DNA of 15,479 bases from Desulfurococcales archaeon (lineage in GTDB: Archaea; Thermoproteota; Thermoprotei_A; Sulfolobales; Ignisphaeraceae). The stretch covers positions 1 through 15,479 of the forward strand of contig JAPYWC010000011.1 in NCBI GenBank assembly GCA_028276605.1, given 5' to 3'. The position numbers were made by a program, and so were the translations under genes. The first letter of the stretch is position 1. Each line of letters starts with the position of its first letter. The notes under the pieces are model-generated. The model saw only the letters and a program-made list of their open reading frames with translations. It searched no databases and was not told the DNA's origin. Shown here piece by piece: positions 1 to 9,700 of the stretch.

Positions 1-656
1 TTGAATTCAGCAATCTTTTGGTCATTCCACCACGGCATGTTGCTGCTGGGCTTTGTCACATTGTCTCCTACCCAGCCAGATACCGGAACGAATGTCACGT
101 TCTCTGGTTTGTAGCCTATTGATTTAATGAACTTCCCAACAATCTCTACTATCTCGAGGAATCTCTGCTCTGAGTATGGAGGCTCTGTAATGTCCATCTT
201 TGTTACTGCAACAATTAGCTGATCTATACCCATAGTCTTAGCTAATAGAATGTGCTCTCTTGTTTGACCCTCAGGACTCATACCAGCCTCAAATTCGCCC
301 TTCTTAGCTGATACAACTAGCAATGCTACATCTGCTTGGCTAGCACCTGTAATCATGTTCTTTATGAAGTCTCTGTGACCTGGAGCGTCGATAATTGTGT
401 AGTAATATTTGTTTGTTTCGAACTTCCTGTACGCCAAAGTTATTGTTAATCCTCTTTCCCTTTCCTCCTTTAGCCTGTCTAAAAGCCATGCATACTTCTC
501 ACTCTCTTTACCAGCCTTTATAGCTGCTTCTACAGTTTCCTTCCACGTCTTCTCATCCACAGCTCCTGTCTCAACAAGTAGCTTTCCAACTAAGGTGCTC
601 TTTCCATGATCTACATGGCCTATTATAACGATATTTAGATGTGGTTTTTGACTCAT
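1..656 (-). CDS. tuf: Translation elongation factor 1-alpha (aEF1A/EF-Tu), N-terminal half, cut by window edge
   Basis: This GTPase delivers aminoacyl-tRNA to the ribosomal A site. The reading frame starts at an ATG (654-656) and runs off the left edge, giving 218 of the roughly 430-440 residues usual for the family. Visible G motifs are the P-loop GHVDHGKST (residues 13-21), switch I ERGLTIT with Thr71, DAPGH (90-94), and a G4 motif reading TKMD (152-155) where most family members have NKMD. The G5 region is VPVSGW (190-195). The window therefore covers nearly all of the GTPase domain and lacks the two beta-barrel domains. It follows rps7 after a 210-bp gap with its own TATA element, so it can be transcribed separately from rps12-rps7, although read-through is possible. 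The family call is certain; only the G4 variant is unusual. Confidence 0.98.
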   Translation of the reverse strand, partial: MSQKPHLNIVIIGHVDHGKSTLVGKLLVETGAVDEKTWKETVEAAIKAGKESEKYAWLLDRLKEERERGLTITLAYRKFETNKYYYTIIDAPGHRDFIKNMITGASQADVALLVVSAKKGEFEAGMSPEGQTREHILLAKTMGIDQLIVAVTKMDITEPPYSEQRFLEIVEIVGKFIKSIGYKPENVTFVPVSGWVGDNVTKPSSNMPWWNDQKIAEF

Positions 657-723
657 GACTTATCCCGCTATGTAGTCACTAATCTTTGAGTCTTTACATT
701 ACGTTACAATTACTGAGCTAGAA

Positions 724-731
724 CTTATAAG
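724..731 (-). promoter_or_regulatory. TATA box (box A) for the EF-1alpha gene
   Basis: The octamer CTTATAAG is a good archaeal TATA element. A transcript starting about 25 bases downstream (near 702) would carry a leader of about 45 nt before the ATG at 656. The octamer is palindromic, so orientation is assigned from the position of the gene. The rest of the 657-866 gap is AT-rich and shows no open frame or clear poly-T terminator. Confidence 0.6.
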
Positions 732-866
732 TGTATTGCGACTAAGGAATGAAATTAACTATTTGTTATTTAGTGCATTACTTAATAATTCATATAGTTG
801 AATACGAAGATAAACTAAGTAAAAATGCAATAATGTGATATGGAAAGAAGCTGAATGTTGTAGACT

Positions 867-1505
867 TTACCTTGAGCTTAGTGCGATCCTCTCTATCTCC
901 TCTTTCCTTTGGATCGCATAACTTTTCGGGTCGTTTGCTGCTGCTGCAATTATTTCATCTGCTAAGCACTCCTCTATAGGCTTTACTGATCTAAACGCAC
1001 AAAGGAATGCACCTTCAGTTATGTGTCTTATCGCAAGGTCTACTCTTCTCATTGGCGATACATCTACAGCTACGTGGTATATTATACCACCGTACATGAT
1101 TCTTGTTGTTTCCTCACGCGGAGCCGCATTCTCAATTGCTCTTACAAGCACCTGCAAGGGGTTCTCCTTAGTCCTCACATAGATAAGCTCAAATGCCATC
1201 TTAACTATGTTGTAGGCCAGATGTTTCTTGCCAGTGTTCTTCGCTTTCCTCATAAGCCTATTTATGAGCCTTTCAACTATTGGTACTTCTGCTTTACCAA
1301 ATCTTCTTTTTGCATGTCGTCCACCGGTGTGTGGAACTATCACTGGTTTTAATGATATGTACTTCTTTAGACTTGGATCAAGAACCACGACATCCCTATA
1401 GCTCCACTTACCGAATAACTTGATCGAGTCTAGATCTACTATAATGTCTGACAATCTAAGTTGCATGGTTGTTTGCTGAGACACATTATTCTGCTCTTCA
1501 CTCAA
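867..1505 (-). CDS. rps7: 30S ribosomal protein S7 (uS7)
   Basis: S7 is a primary 16S rRNA binding protein that organises the head of the small subunit near the E site. The 212-residue product has the family core: IKLFGKWSY near residue 28, then [20 protein letters not shown] around 61-80 and [11 protein letters not shown] around 126-136. I place the start at TTG (1503-1505). A stop codon of the same frame lies three codons upstream, and a GAGGT Shine-Dalgarno-like sequence precedes the TTG at a fitting distance. The first internal ATG, at residue 14, has no such site. The gene begins 6 bp after the rps12 stop, so the two are cotranscribed. The TTG junction is nearly identical to that of rpoB. 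The identity is secure; the exact start is well supported but not proven. Confidence 0.97.
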   Translation of the reverse strand: MSEEQNNVSQQTTMQLRLSDIIVDLDSIKLFGKWSYRDVVVLDPSLKKYISLKPVIVPHTGGRHAKRRFGKAEVPIVERLINRLMRKAKNTGKKHLAYNIVKMAFELIYVRTKENPLQVLVRAIENAAPREETTRIMYGGIIYHVAVDVSPMRRVDLAIRHITEGAFLCAFRSVKPIEECLADEIIAAAANDPKSYAIQRKEEIERIALSSR

Positions 1506-1511
1506 TGTATC

Positions 1512-1955
1512 CTACCTCATAGGCTTCTGCTTCTTTCCCTTAATAAGCTCTGTTAAAGCAACACCATTTACTGCTATAACCTTGTACTTAACACCCGGCA
1601 AATCGCCCATGGACTTCCCTCTACTACCGCCAATTCCTACTATAAGCACCTCATCGTGCTCATCTATGAAGTTTAAGCCGCCATCGTATGGAACGAAAGC
1701 TGTTACAACCTTGCCGTTTTTAATTAGTTGCACCCTTACACACTTTCTCACTGCAGCATTTGGCTGCCTAGCTTCTATACCTACCTTTTCAAGTACTATT
1801 CCTCTAGCCATTGGCGCTCCCTCTAGTGGATCATACTTCTTCTTTAGCTGAAGCATACGTATCCTGAAATCTCTTTGAGACCATCTGAACTTTAGCCTTT
1901 TCTTCTTCAACTTCCTAGCTGCGAAAAGACCATTTGGTGCTTTCTTTCCAGGCAA
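1512..1955 (-). CDS. rps12: 30S ribosomal protein S12 (uS12)
   Basis: S12 lines the decoding centre of the small subunit and helps check codon-anticodon pairing. The 147-residue protein is full length for archaea, with [25 protein letters not shown] at the N terminus (given here as residues 6-30), QPNAAVRK at 64-71, and the second decoding loop GDLPGV at 117-122. The first loop reads PNAA where PNSA is nearly universal. The start is TTG (1953-1955), with GGAGG just upstream. The next in-frame methionine is residue 34, and the frame upstream has no ATG or GTG before a stop at 1983-1985. The gene is first in a two-gene unit with rps7 and is separated from nusA by 127 bp that hold a TATA element. 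Confidence 0.97.
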   Translation of the reverse strand: MPGKKAPNGLFAARKLKKKRLKFRWSQRDFRIRMLQLKKKYDPLEGAPMARGIVLEKVGIEARQPNAAVRKCVRVQLIKNGKVVTAFVPYDGGLNFIDEHDEVLIVGIGGSRGKSMGDLPGVKYKVIAVNGVALTELIKGKKQKPMR

Positions 1956-2040
1956 GTGCCTCCTCCCTACCTCTTTGATAACTTATACGTTTTTATTCGG
2001 CGTTTAAGCTAAATCATATTACTTAATTATTATTAATCTT

Positions 2041-2051
2041 GGTTTATAAGG
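2041..2051 (-). promoter_or_regulatory. TATA box for the rps12-rps7 unit
   Basis: On the minus strand this reads CCTTATAAACC, a strong archaeal box A. It would place the transcript start near 2020, giving a leader of about 65 nt to the rps12 TTG. A weaker TATA-like string (ACGTATAAGT, 1981-1990) lies closer. A start from it would fall almost on the ribosome binding site, so I favour the upstream element. The promoter splits the ribosomal genes from the polymerase operon, though read-through from nusA is possible. Confidence 0.6.
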
Positions 2052-2082
2052 CTTGATGTCGCATCTAACGATACAGCTACTG

Positions 2083-2544
2083 CTAGTATATGACAACGTT
2101 GTCGATGTCGAAGTACCTCTTGAGCAGTAGCCTTGCTTTGATAACGTTTCTTCCATTCTTGCCTATAGCTAGACCCTTATCCTTAGGATCTACATATACG
2201 TAGACAACTTTTCTATTTGGTGACGTAATTAGCTGTACTCTATAAACCCTAGCAGGCATGAATATGTTTTTGACGAAATCCTCTAAGTTGTCTGCCCAAC
2301 CAACAACCTCTACATCCTTTCCAAACATTTTAGCTAGGTACTTAACGTTAAGCCCTTTCTTTCCAACAGCTAGACCCACCTTATCGCTGTCTACAACAAA
2401 TATTATTGCATTTAGTTCTTCACTTATTATACAATCTTTTGGTGTTACTGAGGTGATGTCTTGAAAGACCGACATGTACTTTAATTCTTCCATTGTAAAT
2501 TTTACATTGAATTGAGGCTTTATTTCGGAGGGTTTAGTCGCCAC
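2083..2544 (-). CDS. nusA: Archaeal NusA-like transcription factor, two KH domains
   Basis: Archaeal NusA is a short RNA-binding protein holding only the two KH domains of bacterial NusA. It is thought to act in transcription elongation or termination. Both GxxG loops are visible: GLAVGKKGLNVKYL near residues 58-71 and GLAIGKNGRNVIKARLLLKRYF near 124-145. The frame stays open to a GTG at 2554-2556 and an ATG at 2551-2553, but these overlap the only Shine-Dalgarno-like site, GGTGAT. A GTG at 2542-2544 lies 7 nt after that site, so I choose it (153 residues, starting MATKPSEIKP). The longer reading gives 157 residues. The gene follows rpl30e by only a few bases and is the last gene of the polymerase operon before the rps12 promoter. 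Confidence 0.94.
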   Translation of the reverse strand: MATKPSEIKPQFNVKFTMEELKYMSVFQDITSVTPKDCIISEELNAIIFVVDSDKVGLAVGKKGLNVKYLAKMFGKDVEVVGWADNLEDFVKNIFMPARVYRVQLITSPNRKVVYVYVDPKDKGLAIGKNGRNVIKARLLLKRYFDIDNVVIY

Positions 2545-2557
2545 TTCATGCATCACC

Positions 2558-2875
2558 CTACATCTTTACAAAAGGCTTTAACGAATCTTCAGATACCTGC
2601 CCTAAGTCTATTATCCCAGCAAAGGCTACTGAAAAAGGTTTGCCTAGAACAGTTCCTAACTCTCTGTTTGTTCCTGGATAGTTAATTATTGGTATTCCTG
2701 AAAGTTTAGCGTAATACTCAATATCGTTTCTAAGCGACTCTGGTGCGTTACTCGAAATAATTACATATTTAACTTTACCCCACTTCACATGTCTTAAGGT
2801 TTGATTAAATCCTATAACGATCTTCCCTGTCCTTACAATGAATTTTAGTATATTGTCTAGCACCTCACGCGACAT
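2558..2875 (-). CDS. rpl30e: 50S ribosomal protein L30e (eL30)
   Basis: This 105-residue protein belongs to the L7Ae/L30e family of kink-turn RNA binders in the large subunit. Diagnostic stretches are GKIVIGFNQTLRHVKWGKVK (residues 17-36), the NAPESLRNDIEYYAKLSGIP segment (44-63), and GTNRELGTVLGKPF (68-81). It starts at ATG (2873-2875) after a GGTAGAGG ribosome binding sequence, 16 bp beyond the rpoA2 stop. Its place between rpoA2 and nusA is conserved across archaea, which supports the call. The length and motifs are ordinary for the family. Confidence 0.97.
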   Translation of the reverse strand: MSREVLDNILKFIVRTGKIVIGFNQTLRHVKWGKVKYVIISSNAPESLRNDIEYYAKLSGIPIINYPGTNRELGTVLGKPFSVAFAGIIDLGQVSEDSLKPFVKM

Positions 2876-2891
2876 TTTCCTCTACCTTCAT

Positions 2892-4082
2892 CTACTCCTT
2901 CATATATGGATTGTAAACAACTCTTGTTTTTGCCGTACCTACAGGTATATAGCCGCCCACAATAACATTTTCTGCCACACCTAAAAGCTCATCTACCTCG
3001 CCTCTTACAGCAGCATCAACGAGATTCTTAACTGTAACTTCGAATGCTGCCCTTGCTAGTGGGCTGATCTTCATACCAACAACACCATGCCTGCCAATAG
3101 CCTTCACAGTACCTGTACGAGTCATCATGTCCGCAACTAACATTACATGCCTTATATCTACATCTAAACCTTGCTCTTCTAAGACATTTAATATTTCCTC
3201 AATTAAGGCTGCCCTAGCAGCTTCAATGCCTAACACTGCTTCGATTTCCTTTATGTTGTTTGTCCTTATCCTCCTGTGATCAATTTCCTCAAGCTGAAGA
3301 AGCTCTAACAAGTTACTACCTTCACAAACAAGCACATACTCGTCCCCTCTTCTTTGAATAATTACCTTGTTTATTCCCTTAATACCCTTAATCCTTGTTT
3401 GCAATATCTTCTCTCTAATTTTCTCAACCTGTGTTGGGTCTATAGCTTCTTCAAACTCTATCACGATTTGATATGGGTTCTCTGAGCTTTGAGTTACCTT
3501 AGCTTTCTTAATGGATTTCTGAAGAGCCTTGATTACATCATCTACATCAATACCTTTGTCTTTAAGCAAGTCTGCATCTAGCGTAAGTATAACTGCATTA
3601 CTTAGGAAATCTATATCAATTCTAAGTGTCACATTCACAACTTTTGTAAGTTCAATTTTTTGCGCAATCTTCACAGCCATTTCTCTATCCTTGCTATACT
3701 CAGGCTTTAGGTAAACATATGTTAGAGGTGTAGAGGGAACCTTCTTGGCATCTACAAGCTCTATCAGTCTAGGTAGTCCTAGAGTCACATTAAGCTCTCT
3801 GACACCAGCATAGTGGAACGTTCTCAAAGTCATCTGAGTACTTGGCTCGCCTATACTCTGAGCCGCTACAACCCCTACAGGTTCTCCAGGTTCTACCATG
3901 TTTGCCTGAGCTTCTTTTTCAATTTCACTAATTATCTTCTCCAATAATTCTTCAGTTAGCTGAAACCTCTTTAGAGCTTGCTTAACCTCCTCAACAATGC
4001 TCTTTGGAAGCTTATCGCCTAATCTATCCTCAACAATTCTATCAATTGCCGATGGATTCAAGTAACTGTTTCCAGAGCTCAC
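2892..4082 (-). CDS. rpoA2: DNA-directed RNA polymerase subunit A'' (Rpo1C)
   Basis: This is the C-terminal part of the largest polymerase subunit, which carries the trigger loop and completes the active site with A' and B. The trigger-loop region [20 protein letters not shown] with following TLRTFH lies at about residues 65-90. The C-terminal clamp/cleft signature [20 protein letters not shown] lies around 323-342, followed by [14 protein letters not shown] near the end. At 396 residues it matches the archaeal length. It starts at GTG (4080-4082), one base overlapping the rpoA1 stop and 7 nt after GGGGTG. There is no ATG before residue 62. The overlap implies translational coupling to rpoA1, which would keep the two halves equimolar. 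Confidence 0.98.
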   Translation of the reverse strand: MSSGNSYLNPSAIDRIVEDRLGDKLPKSIVEEVKQALKRFQLTEELLEKIISEIEKEAQANMVEPGEPVGVVAAQSIGEPSTQMTLRTFHYAGVRELNVTLGLPRLIELVDAKKVPSTPLTYVYLKPEYSKDREMAVKIAQKIELTKVVNVTLRIDIDFLSNAVILTLDADLLKDKGIDVDDVIKALQKSIKKAKVTQSSENPYQIVIEFEEAIDPTQVEKIREKILQTRIKGIKGINKVIIQRRGDEYVLVCEGSNLLELLQLEEIDHRRIRTNNIKEIEAVLGIEAARAALIEEILNVLEEQGLDVDIRHVMLVADMMTRTGTVKAIGRHGVVGMKISPLARAAFEVTVKNLVDAAVRGEVDELLGVAENVIVGGYIPVGTAKTRVVYNPYMKE

Positions 4083-6733
4083 TACATTACACCCCCGAGT
4101 ACACGCTCAATCACTCTCTCAACATTCAATAGCTTGCCGTGTGGAGCTTTTGATGGGTCTGCTTTATCTTCTCCATATGCAAACTGAATTATAGAGCCTG
4201 TTGAGTCCCTCACTGTATAGTCGTACTCTACATATAGATCCAGTAAGGCGTTTATAAGTCTACGTTGCATGTATCCGCTTTGTGATGTTCTTACAGCTGT
4301 ATCTACCAAACCCTCTCTACCACCAGCAGCATGCATAAACATTTCTGTCACTGAAAGACCTGAGTAAAAGCTGTTCACAACAAAACCCCTCGCTATAGCA
4401 CCTAGATCATTCCTCTTGAAGTGAGGCAAATATCTCCCCATATATCCTCTCCATATCCTTTCACCACGCACAGTCATCTGACCTAAGGTTGCCATCATTT
4501 GCGTCAGATTCAGCACATTTCCTCTAGCACCTGTTCTAGCCATTGCAAACGCGAAGTTAATGGGACTTAGCTTTGATACTACAAGCTCTCCTGCTTTATC
4601 TCGTGCTTCAGCTAGAACCTCTAGAATTTTTATTTCAAGGCTTTCCTCAAGCGACCTGCCTGGCACTACCTCAAGCTCTCTCTTAACGTATTTGTCTACT
4701 AAGTCCTTTACCTTTTCAAATGCTTTATTGAGGATATCAATTATCTGTTTCCTTGTCTCTTCATCTACTTCAACATCATCTAGACGTAATGTGAAGCCCT
4801 TAATTTCAAGGGTCCTTATAAAGAGCCTAAACACCTTATCCATAAATGCTGCACAAGTTTCAACACCATACTCTTTGCAGAGCCAGTAAAGCAGACTATC
4901 TTGTTGTTCTGCACCAATAGGCTTCTTGTCAAGTACACCCATTAATAGCTTGCCCTGCTTCACAACTATGTAAGAATCCCAGAAGCAATTAATATCATCA
5001 CACCTTAGGTTACCCGCTGAAATGTTGGACTTCCCATGATAATTGAAGTCCTCGGGCAAGAAAAGGCTAACTATTTGTTTTCCTGTCCAGTACTTCTTAG
5101 GCGATAATATTGCTGGTTCAGGAAGCTCCTTTACTACTCCTGCAGCTGCAAGAAGCTCTATCACCTCTTCTCTCTCTAGCAGTGTGGACTTAATAGTTAA
5201 GATATAGGCTCCGCTTACATAGTCCTGGATGGCACCTATTATTACTCCTCCATACCTTGGTGTAAGTATGTGGTTCTGAACCTTTAAGAGAATTCTTGCT
5301 TCTGCTCTCGCATCCTCTGTTTGTGGAACGTGTAAGTTCATTTCGTCCCCATCAAAGTCTGCGTTGTATGGTGGACAGACTGCTAGGTGGAGTCGGAATG
5401 TTCTGCCTGGCAGGACCTTGACTACATGGCCCATCATAGACATTCTATGTAGTGATGGCTGCCTATTGAATAGGACTATGTCTCCGTCTTTTATATGCCT
5501 TTCAACAATGTAGCCTGGAGCTAGCGACTCTGCAATACTCTTTCTATCCCTCACATACCTAAGATCAATTCTTCTCCCATCTGGCGTAACAATATAGTTT
5601 GCACCAGGCCATTTATAGGGTCCATTAAGCACATACTTCCTGAGCTCCTCAATATTCCATTCAGTAACCTTCTCAGGTACTGTCAAGACCTTTGCTATTT
5701 CTACAGGTACTCCAACTTCATTGATGCTGAGATAGGGATCAGGACTTATAACAGTTCTTGCAGAGAAGTCTACTCTTTTACCAGATAGATTTCCTCTAAA
5801 CCTGCCCTCTTTACCTCTTAATCTCTGTGCTAAAGTCTTTAATGGTCTCCCAGACCTGTGCTTTGCTGGAGGCAGACCAGGTACTTCGTTATCAAGATAT
5901 GTTGTTACATGGTACTGCAGAAGCTCCCATAGATCATCGATTATAATCTCTGGTGCACCCGACGCTAGATGTTCCCTCAGCCTCTCGTTCGTCCTAACTA
6001 TATCAACAAGCTTATGCGTTAAATCATCTTCTGATCTAACACCTGTTTCAATTAGTATTGATGGCCTTATTGATGTTGGTGGTACTGGTAGAACTGTTAA
6101 TACCATCCACTCTGGTCGCGCATCTTTAGGGTCGTAACCTAGTAGTTCAAGATCTTCATTTGGTATCATCTCTAATCTTCTTCTAATCTCCCTTGGATTA
6201 AGCCTTATTCTATCTCGTGTTTCCGGATCCTCTTCGTAGAAAGTGATAGGTTTCTCAAGCTTAATCTTAGGTTGCTTCGCTCCGCAATAAGGACAAACAG
6301 ACGCCTTTACTGCCTGTCTCTTTATGTTCTCTGCAAAGAGTTTGGCAAGGTATGGATGCCTCTCCCTAAGCTTTAGCAAGTACCTCCTATACTTTTCAAA
6401 GACTTCTGGCGGTATCTTGAGCCTACCACAGCGTGGACATGTTGCCCTAAGCAAGTCGTATATGTGTTTAACAAATAGAACGTTTATCACAGGTAATGCT
6501 AGCTCAATATGCCCAAAATGCCCTGGACAAGTCTTCATTGTATTACCGCAGACAGGACAAACCTGACCAGGTTCTATAGCACCTAGTCTCGGATCCATCA
6601 CTGAGAACGCTTTTGGAGTACCATCTTCATAGTATGTCTCTGCCGATGTTACTTGAACAACTGACATCTTTCTTATTTCATCGGGAGATAGAATGCCGAA
6701 CTTTATTGCTGCAATAACTTTCTCTTCACTCAT
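4082..6733 (-). CDS. rpoA1: DNA-directed RNA polymerase subunit A' (Rpo1N)
   Basis: This is the N-terminal and catalytic part of the largest polymerase subunit. The metal-binding triad sits in [10 protein letters not shown] (Asp459, Asp461, Asp463, counting from the ATG used here). Two zinc sites are visible: C59, C62, C69 and H72 ([14 protein letters not shown]), and C99, C102, C147 and C150. [20 protein letters not shown] (309-325 region) and [11 protein letters not shown] (about 423-433) are typical of the family. The bridge helix [20 protein letters not shown] lies near the C terminus. I choose ATG at 6731-6733 because GGAAGGG lies 8 nt before it. The frame also opens three codons earlier at a GTG (6740-6742), but that codon abuts the same site. 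The product is 883 residues. It follows rpoB by 15 bp and overlaps rpoA2 by 1 bp. Confidence 0.98.
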   Translation of the reverse strand: MSEEKVIAAIKFGILSPDEIRKMSVVQVTSAETYYEDGTPKAFSVMDPRLGAIEPGQVCPVCGNTMKTCPGHFGHIELALPVINVLFVKHIYDLLRATCPRCGRLKIPPEVFEKYRRYLLKLRERHPYLAKLFAENIKRQAVKASVCPYCGAKQPKIKLEKPITFYEEDPETRDRIRLNPREIRRRLEMIPNEDLELLGYDPKDARPEWMVLTVLPVPPTSIRPSILIETGVRSEDDLTHKLVDIVRTNERLREHLASGAPEIIIDDLWELLQYHVTTYLDNEVPGLPPAKHRSGRPLKTLAQRLRGKEGRFRGNLSGKRVDFSARTVISPDPYLSINEVGVPVEIAKVLTVPEKVTEWNIEELRKYVLNGPYKWPGANYIVTPDGRRIDLRYVRDRKSIAESLAPGYIVERHIKDGDIVLFNRQPSLHRMSMMGHVVKVLPGRTFRLHLAVCPPYNADFDGDEMNLHVPQTEDARAEARILLKVQNHILTPRYGGVIIGAIQDYVSGAYILTIKSTLLEREEVIELLAAAGVVKELPEPAILSPKKYWTGKQIVSLFLPEDFNYHGKSNISAGNLRCDDINCFWDSYIVVKQGKLLMGVLDKKPIGAEQQDSLLYWLCKEYGVETCAAFMDKVFRLFIRTLEIKGFTLRLDDVEVDEETRKQIIDILNKAFEKVKDLVDKYVKRELEVVPGRSLEESLEIKILEVLAEARDKAGELVVSKLSPINFAFAMARTGARGNVLNLTQMMATLGQMTVRGERIWRGYMGRYLPHFKRNDLGAIARGFVVNSFYSGLSVTEMFMHAAGGREGLVDTAVRTSQSGYMQRRLINALLDLYVEYDYTVRDSTGSIIQFAYGEDKADPSKAPHGKLLNVERVIERVLGGVM

Positions 6734-6748
6734 TAATAACACCCTTCC

Positions 6749-9700
6749 TTACATGCCATACTTCTTAATCTTGTCAGTTAATATAAGCCTGGGCCTTATA
6801 CCCATACTCATAAGTTCTTGAATTAGTAGCTTAAAGGCGTATGGAACTGTAACTGGGTGTAACACTCCTTTATCACCATGTATCGGACATTCATAGATCT
6901 CTTTCTTCTTGTTATACCATCCAATAAAGCCACAGAGCTCACAAACATAGATTACTGTCTTATCGGAGCTTTCAAGCATTCTCTCTCTCAGTAGTGCTGA
7001 GGCTCCATGACCTATTAGTGTATCCCTTTCCATCTCGCCAAATCTAAGACCTCCCTCTCTAGATCTGCCCTCTGTAGGCTGTCTCGTCAGAATCTGCACA
7101 GGTCCCTTTGCTCTTGCATGTATCTTGTCTGCAACCATGTGATGCAACTTCTGATAGTAGACTATGCCTATAAATATCGGGTTGCCTATGAGCTCGCCAG
7201 TTCTACCATCATACATAGGCTCAGTGCCATCCATCGGATAGCCGAATACAAGTAGTTGTTTCTTTAGATCCTCTATACTCTCCTCAAAGAATGGTGTGCC
7301 ATCAACAAACTTCCCTCTTAGAGCAGCCACTTTACCTGCTATGCTTTCCATGAGTTGCCCTAAAGTCATTCTCGACGGGAGTGCATGTGGATTTATGATT
7401 ACGTCTGGCGTTATTCCATCAGGTGTGTAGGGCATGTCGTATTGAGGTATAAGGGCTCCTATAACACCTTTCTGGCCATGCCTTGAAGCAAACTTGTCTC
7501 CAATCTCTGGTATCCTAAGGTCTCTAACCTTAACCTTGACTATTCTGTAACCTTCGGCAGACGTTGATATAAATACTGTATCTACCCAGCCACTCTCACC
7601 ATGCCTTACAGTAACTGAAGTATCTTTCCTTCTCTGTGCAAGTATTCCATAACCCTTGAACTCCTCTACAAACCTAGGCGGACTAGTCTTACCTATTAAA
7701 GCCTCACCTCCCTTTACGAATATCTCTACCTTTGCTATTCCATCTTCCTCAAGCTTTGCATAAGCTTCCTTACCTCTATAACCTAGAACCTTAGAATCCG
7801 GTATCTCAATTTTGTCTTCCTGACCACCAGGATACTTAAGCTCTTCAGTAGAGTAAAGCCTGAAGAAGCTCGACCTTGCAAGACCTCTATCAACAGACGA
7901 CTTATTCATTATAATCGCGTCTTCCATATTATAACCAGTAAAGCTCATAACAGCAACAACCATGTTTTGACCTGACGGCCTATCATTGTATCCTATGAGT
8001 TGCAGAGCCCTTGTCTGAACTAATGGTATTTGCGGATAGTGTAATATATGCGACCTTGTGTCAGGCCTCAAAACAAAGTTTGCCATGTAGAATCCGAGCG
8101 CTTGCTTAGCCATGGCAGACTGATAAGCATTCCTAGGTGACTGATTGTGCTCTGCATATGGTATTGTTGAAGCTGCTACCCCCATTATTGCGGGAGGCCA
8201 TATCTCAACATGAGTTGTTTCTGGAGTTATCTCCTCTGGATGTACAGCTATTAAAGCATTCTCCTCTTCTTCGGCATCGAGAAGCTCGACAACCCCCTCT
8301 TTTAGCAGCACCTCAAAGGGTTCTCCACGCTTAATCCTCTCAATATGCTCTTTAGTTATCTTGAGCTTGCCATTCTCAACAACTAGAAGTGGTCTTAATA
8401 TCCTACCAGCATCTGTATTAATGTGAACTTCATTAATGTACTGTGTCTTGAAGAATGCTATACCAACTTCATAGTGTATTTTACCGCTCCTCCTTAGTCT
8501 CCTCAACTCCTTAACCAACTCTTCGCCATTTGGATGATAACCTACGAGGGTACCATTGAGGAATACCTTAGTCCAGCTAAGCACTGTATTGGGGTCAAGT
8601 TCATTATTTCTCAGCTTATTGTACACATCTAATGCTGGTATCATGCCCAGAGAGTAAAGAACTTGTAAAACATCCTCTTCTGGTACACCAACAGAAATTG
8701 CGGCCATAAGCGCTAAGTTCTTAACAAGACCACAGTTAGGTCCTTCAGGAGTCTCAAAAGGACATATCCTGCCAAACTGAGTACCATGAAGATCTCTCGC
8801 CTCAAAATGAGGCTGGCTTCTGCTTAGCGGTGATACCACTCTTCTCATATGACTTAGGGATGAGAGCCAGTTTGTTCTATCAAGTATTTGCGTGACTCCT
8901 GTTCTTCCACCAACCCATGTGCCTGTCGCCATTGCATGCCTTATCCTCTCAGTGACTATATCACTTCTGGCATAAAGCGCTATGTTTATCTTTCTACCCT
9001 TAACCTTAGCTCTTTCAAGCTGGTACCTAAGGTCTCGTAAAAACGCTTTAAATGCTACCCTAAATAGCTGAGCAAGTAGGTCGCCAGCTAACCTTATCCT
9101 CTTATTGGCGTAGTGATCCTTATCATCTGGAGGTCTTCTGCCTAAAACAAGCTCAAGCAACTTGTTTGCCATTTGCCCTAAAAACAGCGCTTTCTTAATT
9201 CTGTCTTCAGGTCTTGTTCCTAGGTGTGGAAGGAAGTAGTGATCAAGAACATACTTTGCACGCTCAATTCTGCTTTCTCTTGCCTGCCCTATTGCTATAC
9301 GCGACCCTATGTAATCCAAAGCATCTTCAACTGTTTTTATGTCGCTTGCTTGGACAAATGATGGGAAGAGCTCCATCTGTATCTCTGGGTCAGGAGATAC
9401 TGCCAAAGCAATGTCTCTGTCAGATTCTAGTCCAAGTGCACGCATTAGCACTATGAATGGTATTTTGCCTGGCACTGCAGGGAACGAAACGTGTAGCGTG
9501 CCGTCTTTATGTCTATCGAGAATTACAGGCACTCTGAAACCAGCAGCAGATGATATGACTTTGGCTGTGTGCGTTATGTTAAGGCTTTCCTGACCATAAT
9601 CAACCAGGACTCTGTTAGGCGCTAGATCCTCCTGAGCAACCACAATTCTTTCAGAGCCTCCTATTATGAAGTATCCTCCAGGATCCTTAGGGTCTTCCCC

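Noticed and set aside
1981..1990. Second TATA-like string (ACGTATAAGT) before rps12 as the main promoter
   Set aside because: Transcription from it would begin about 3 nt before the TTG and remove the strong GGAGG ribosome binding sequence, so the upstream element at 2041-2051 is the better choice.
4082..6742. Possible frameshift or broken rpoA gene, since the largest polymerase subunit is in two pieces
   Set aside because: The A'/A'' split falls at the standard archaeal site between bridge helix and trigger loop, with a GTG start and ribosome binding sequence for A''; it is normal, not a break.
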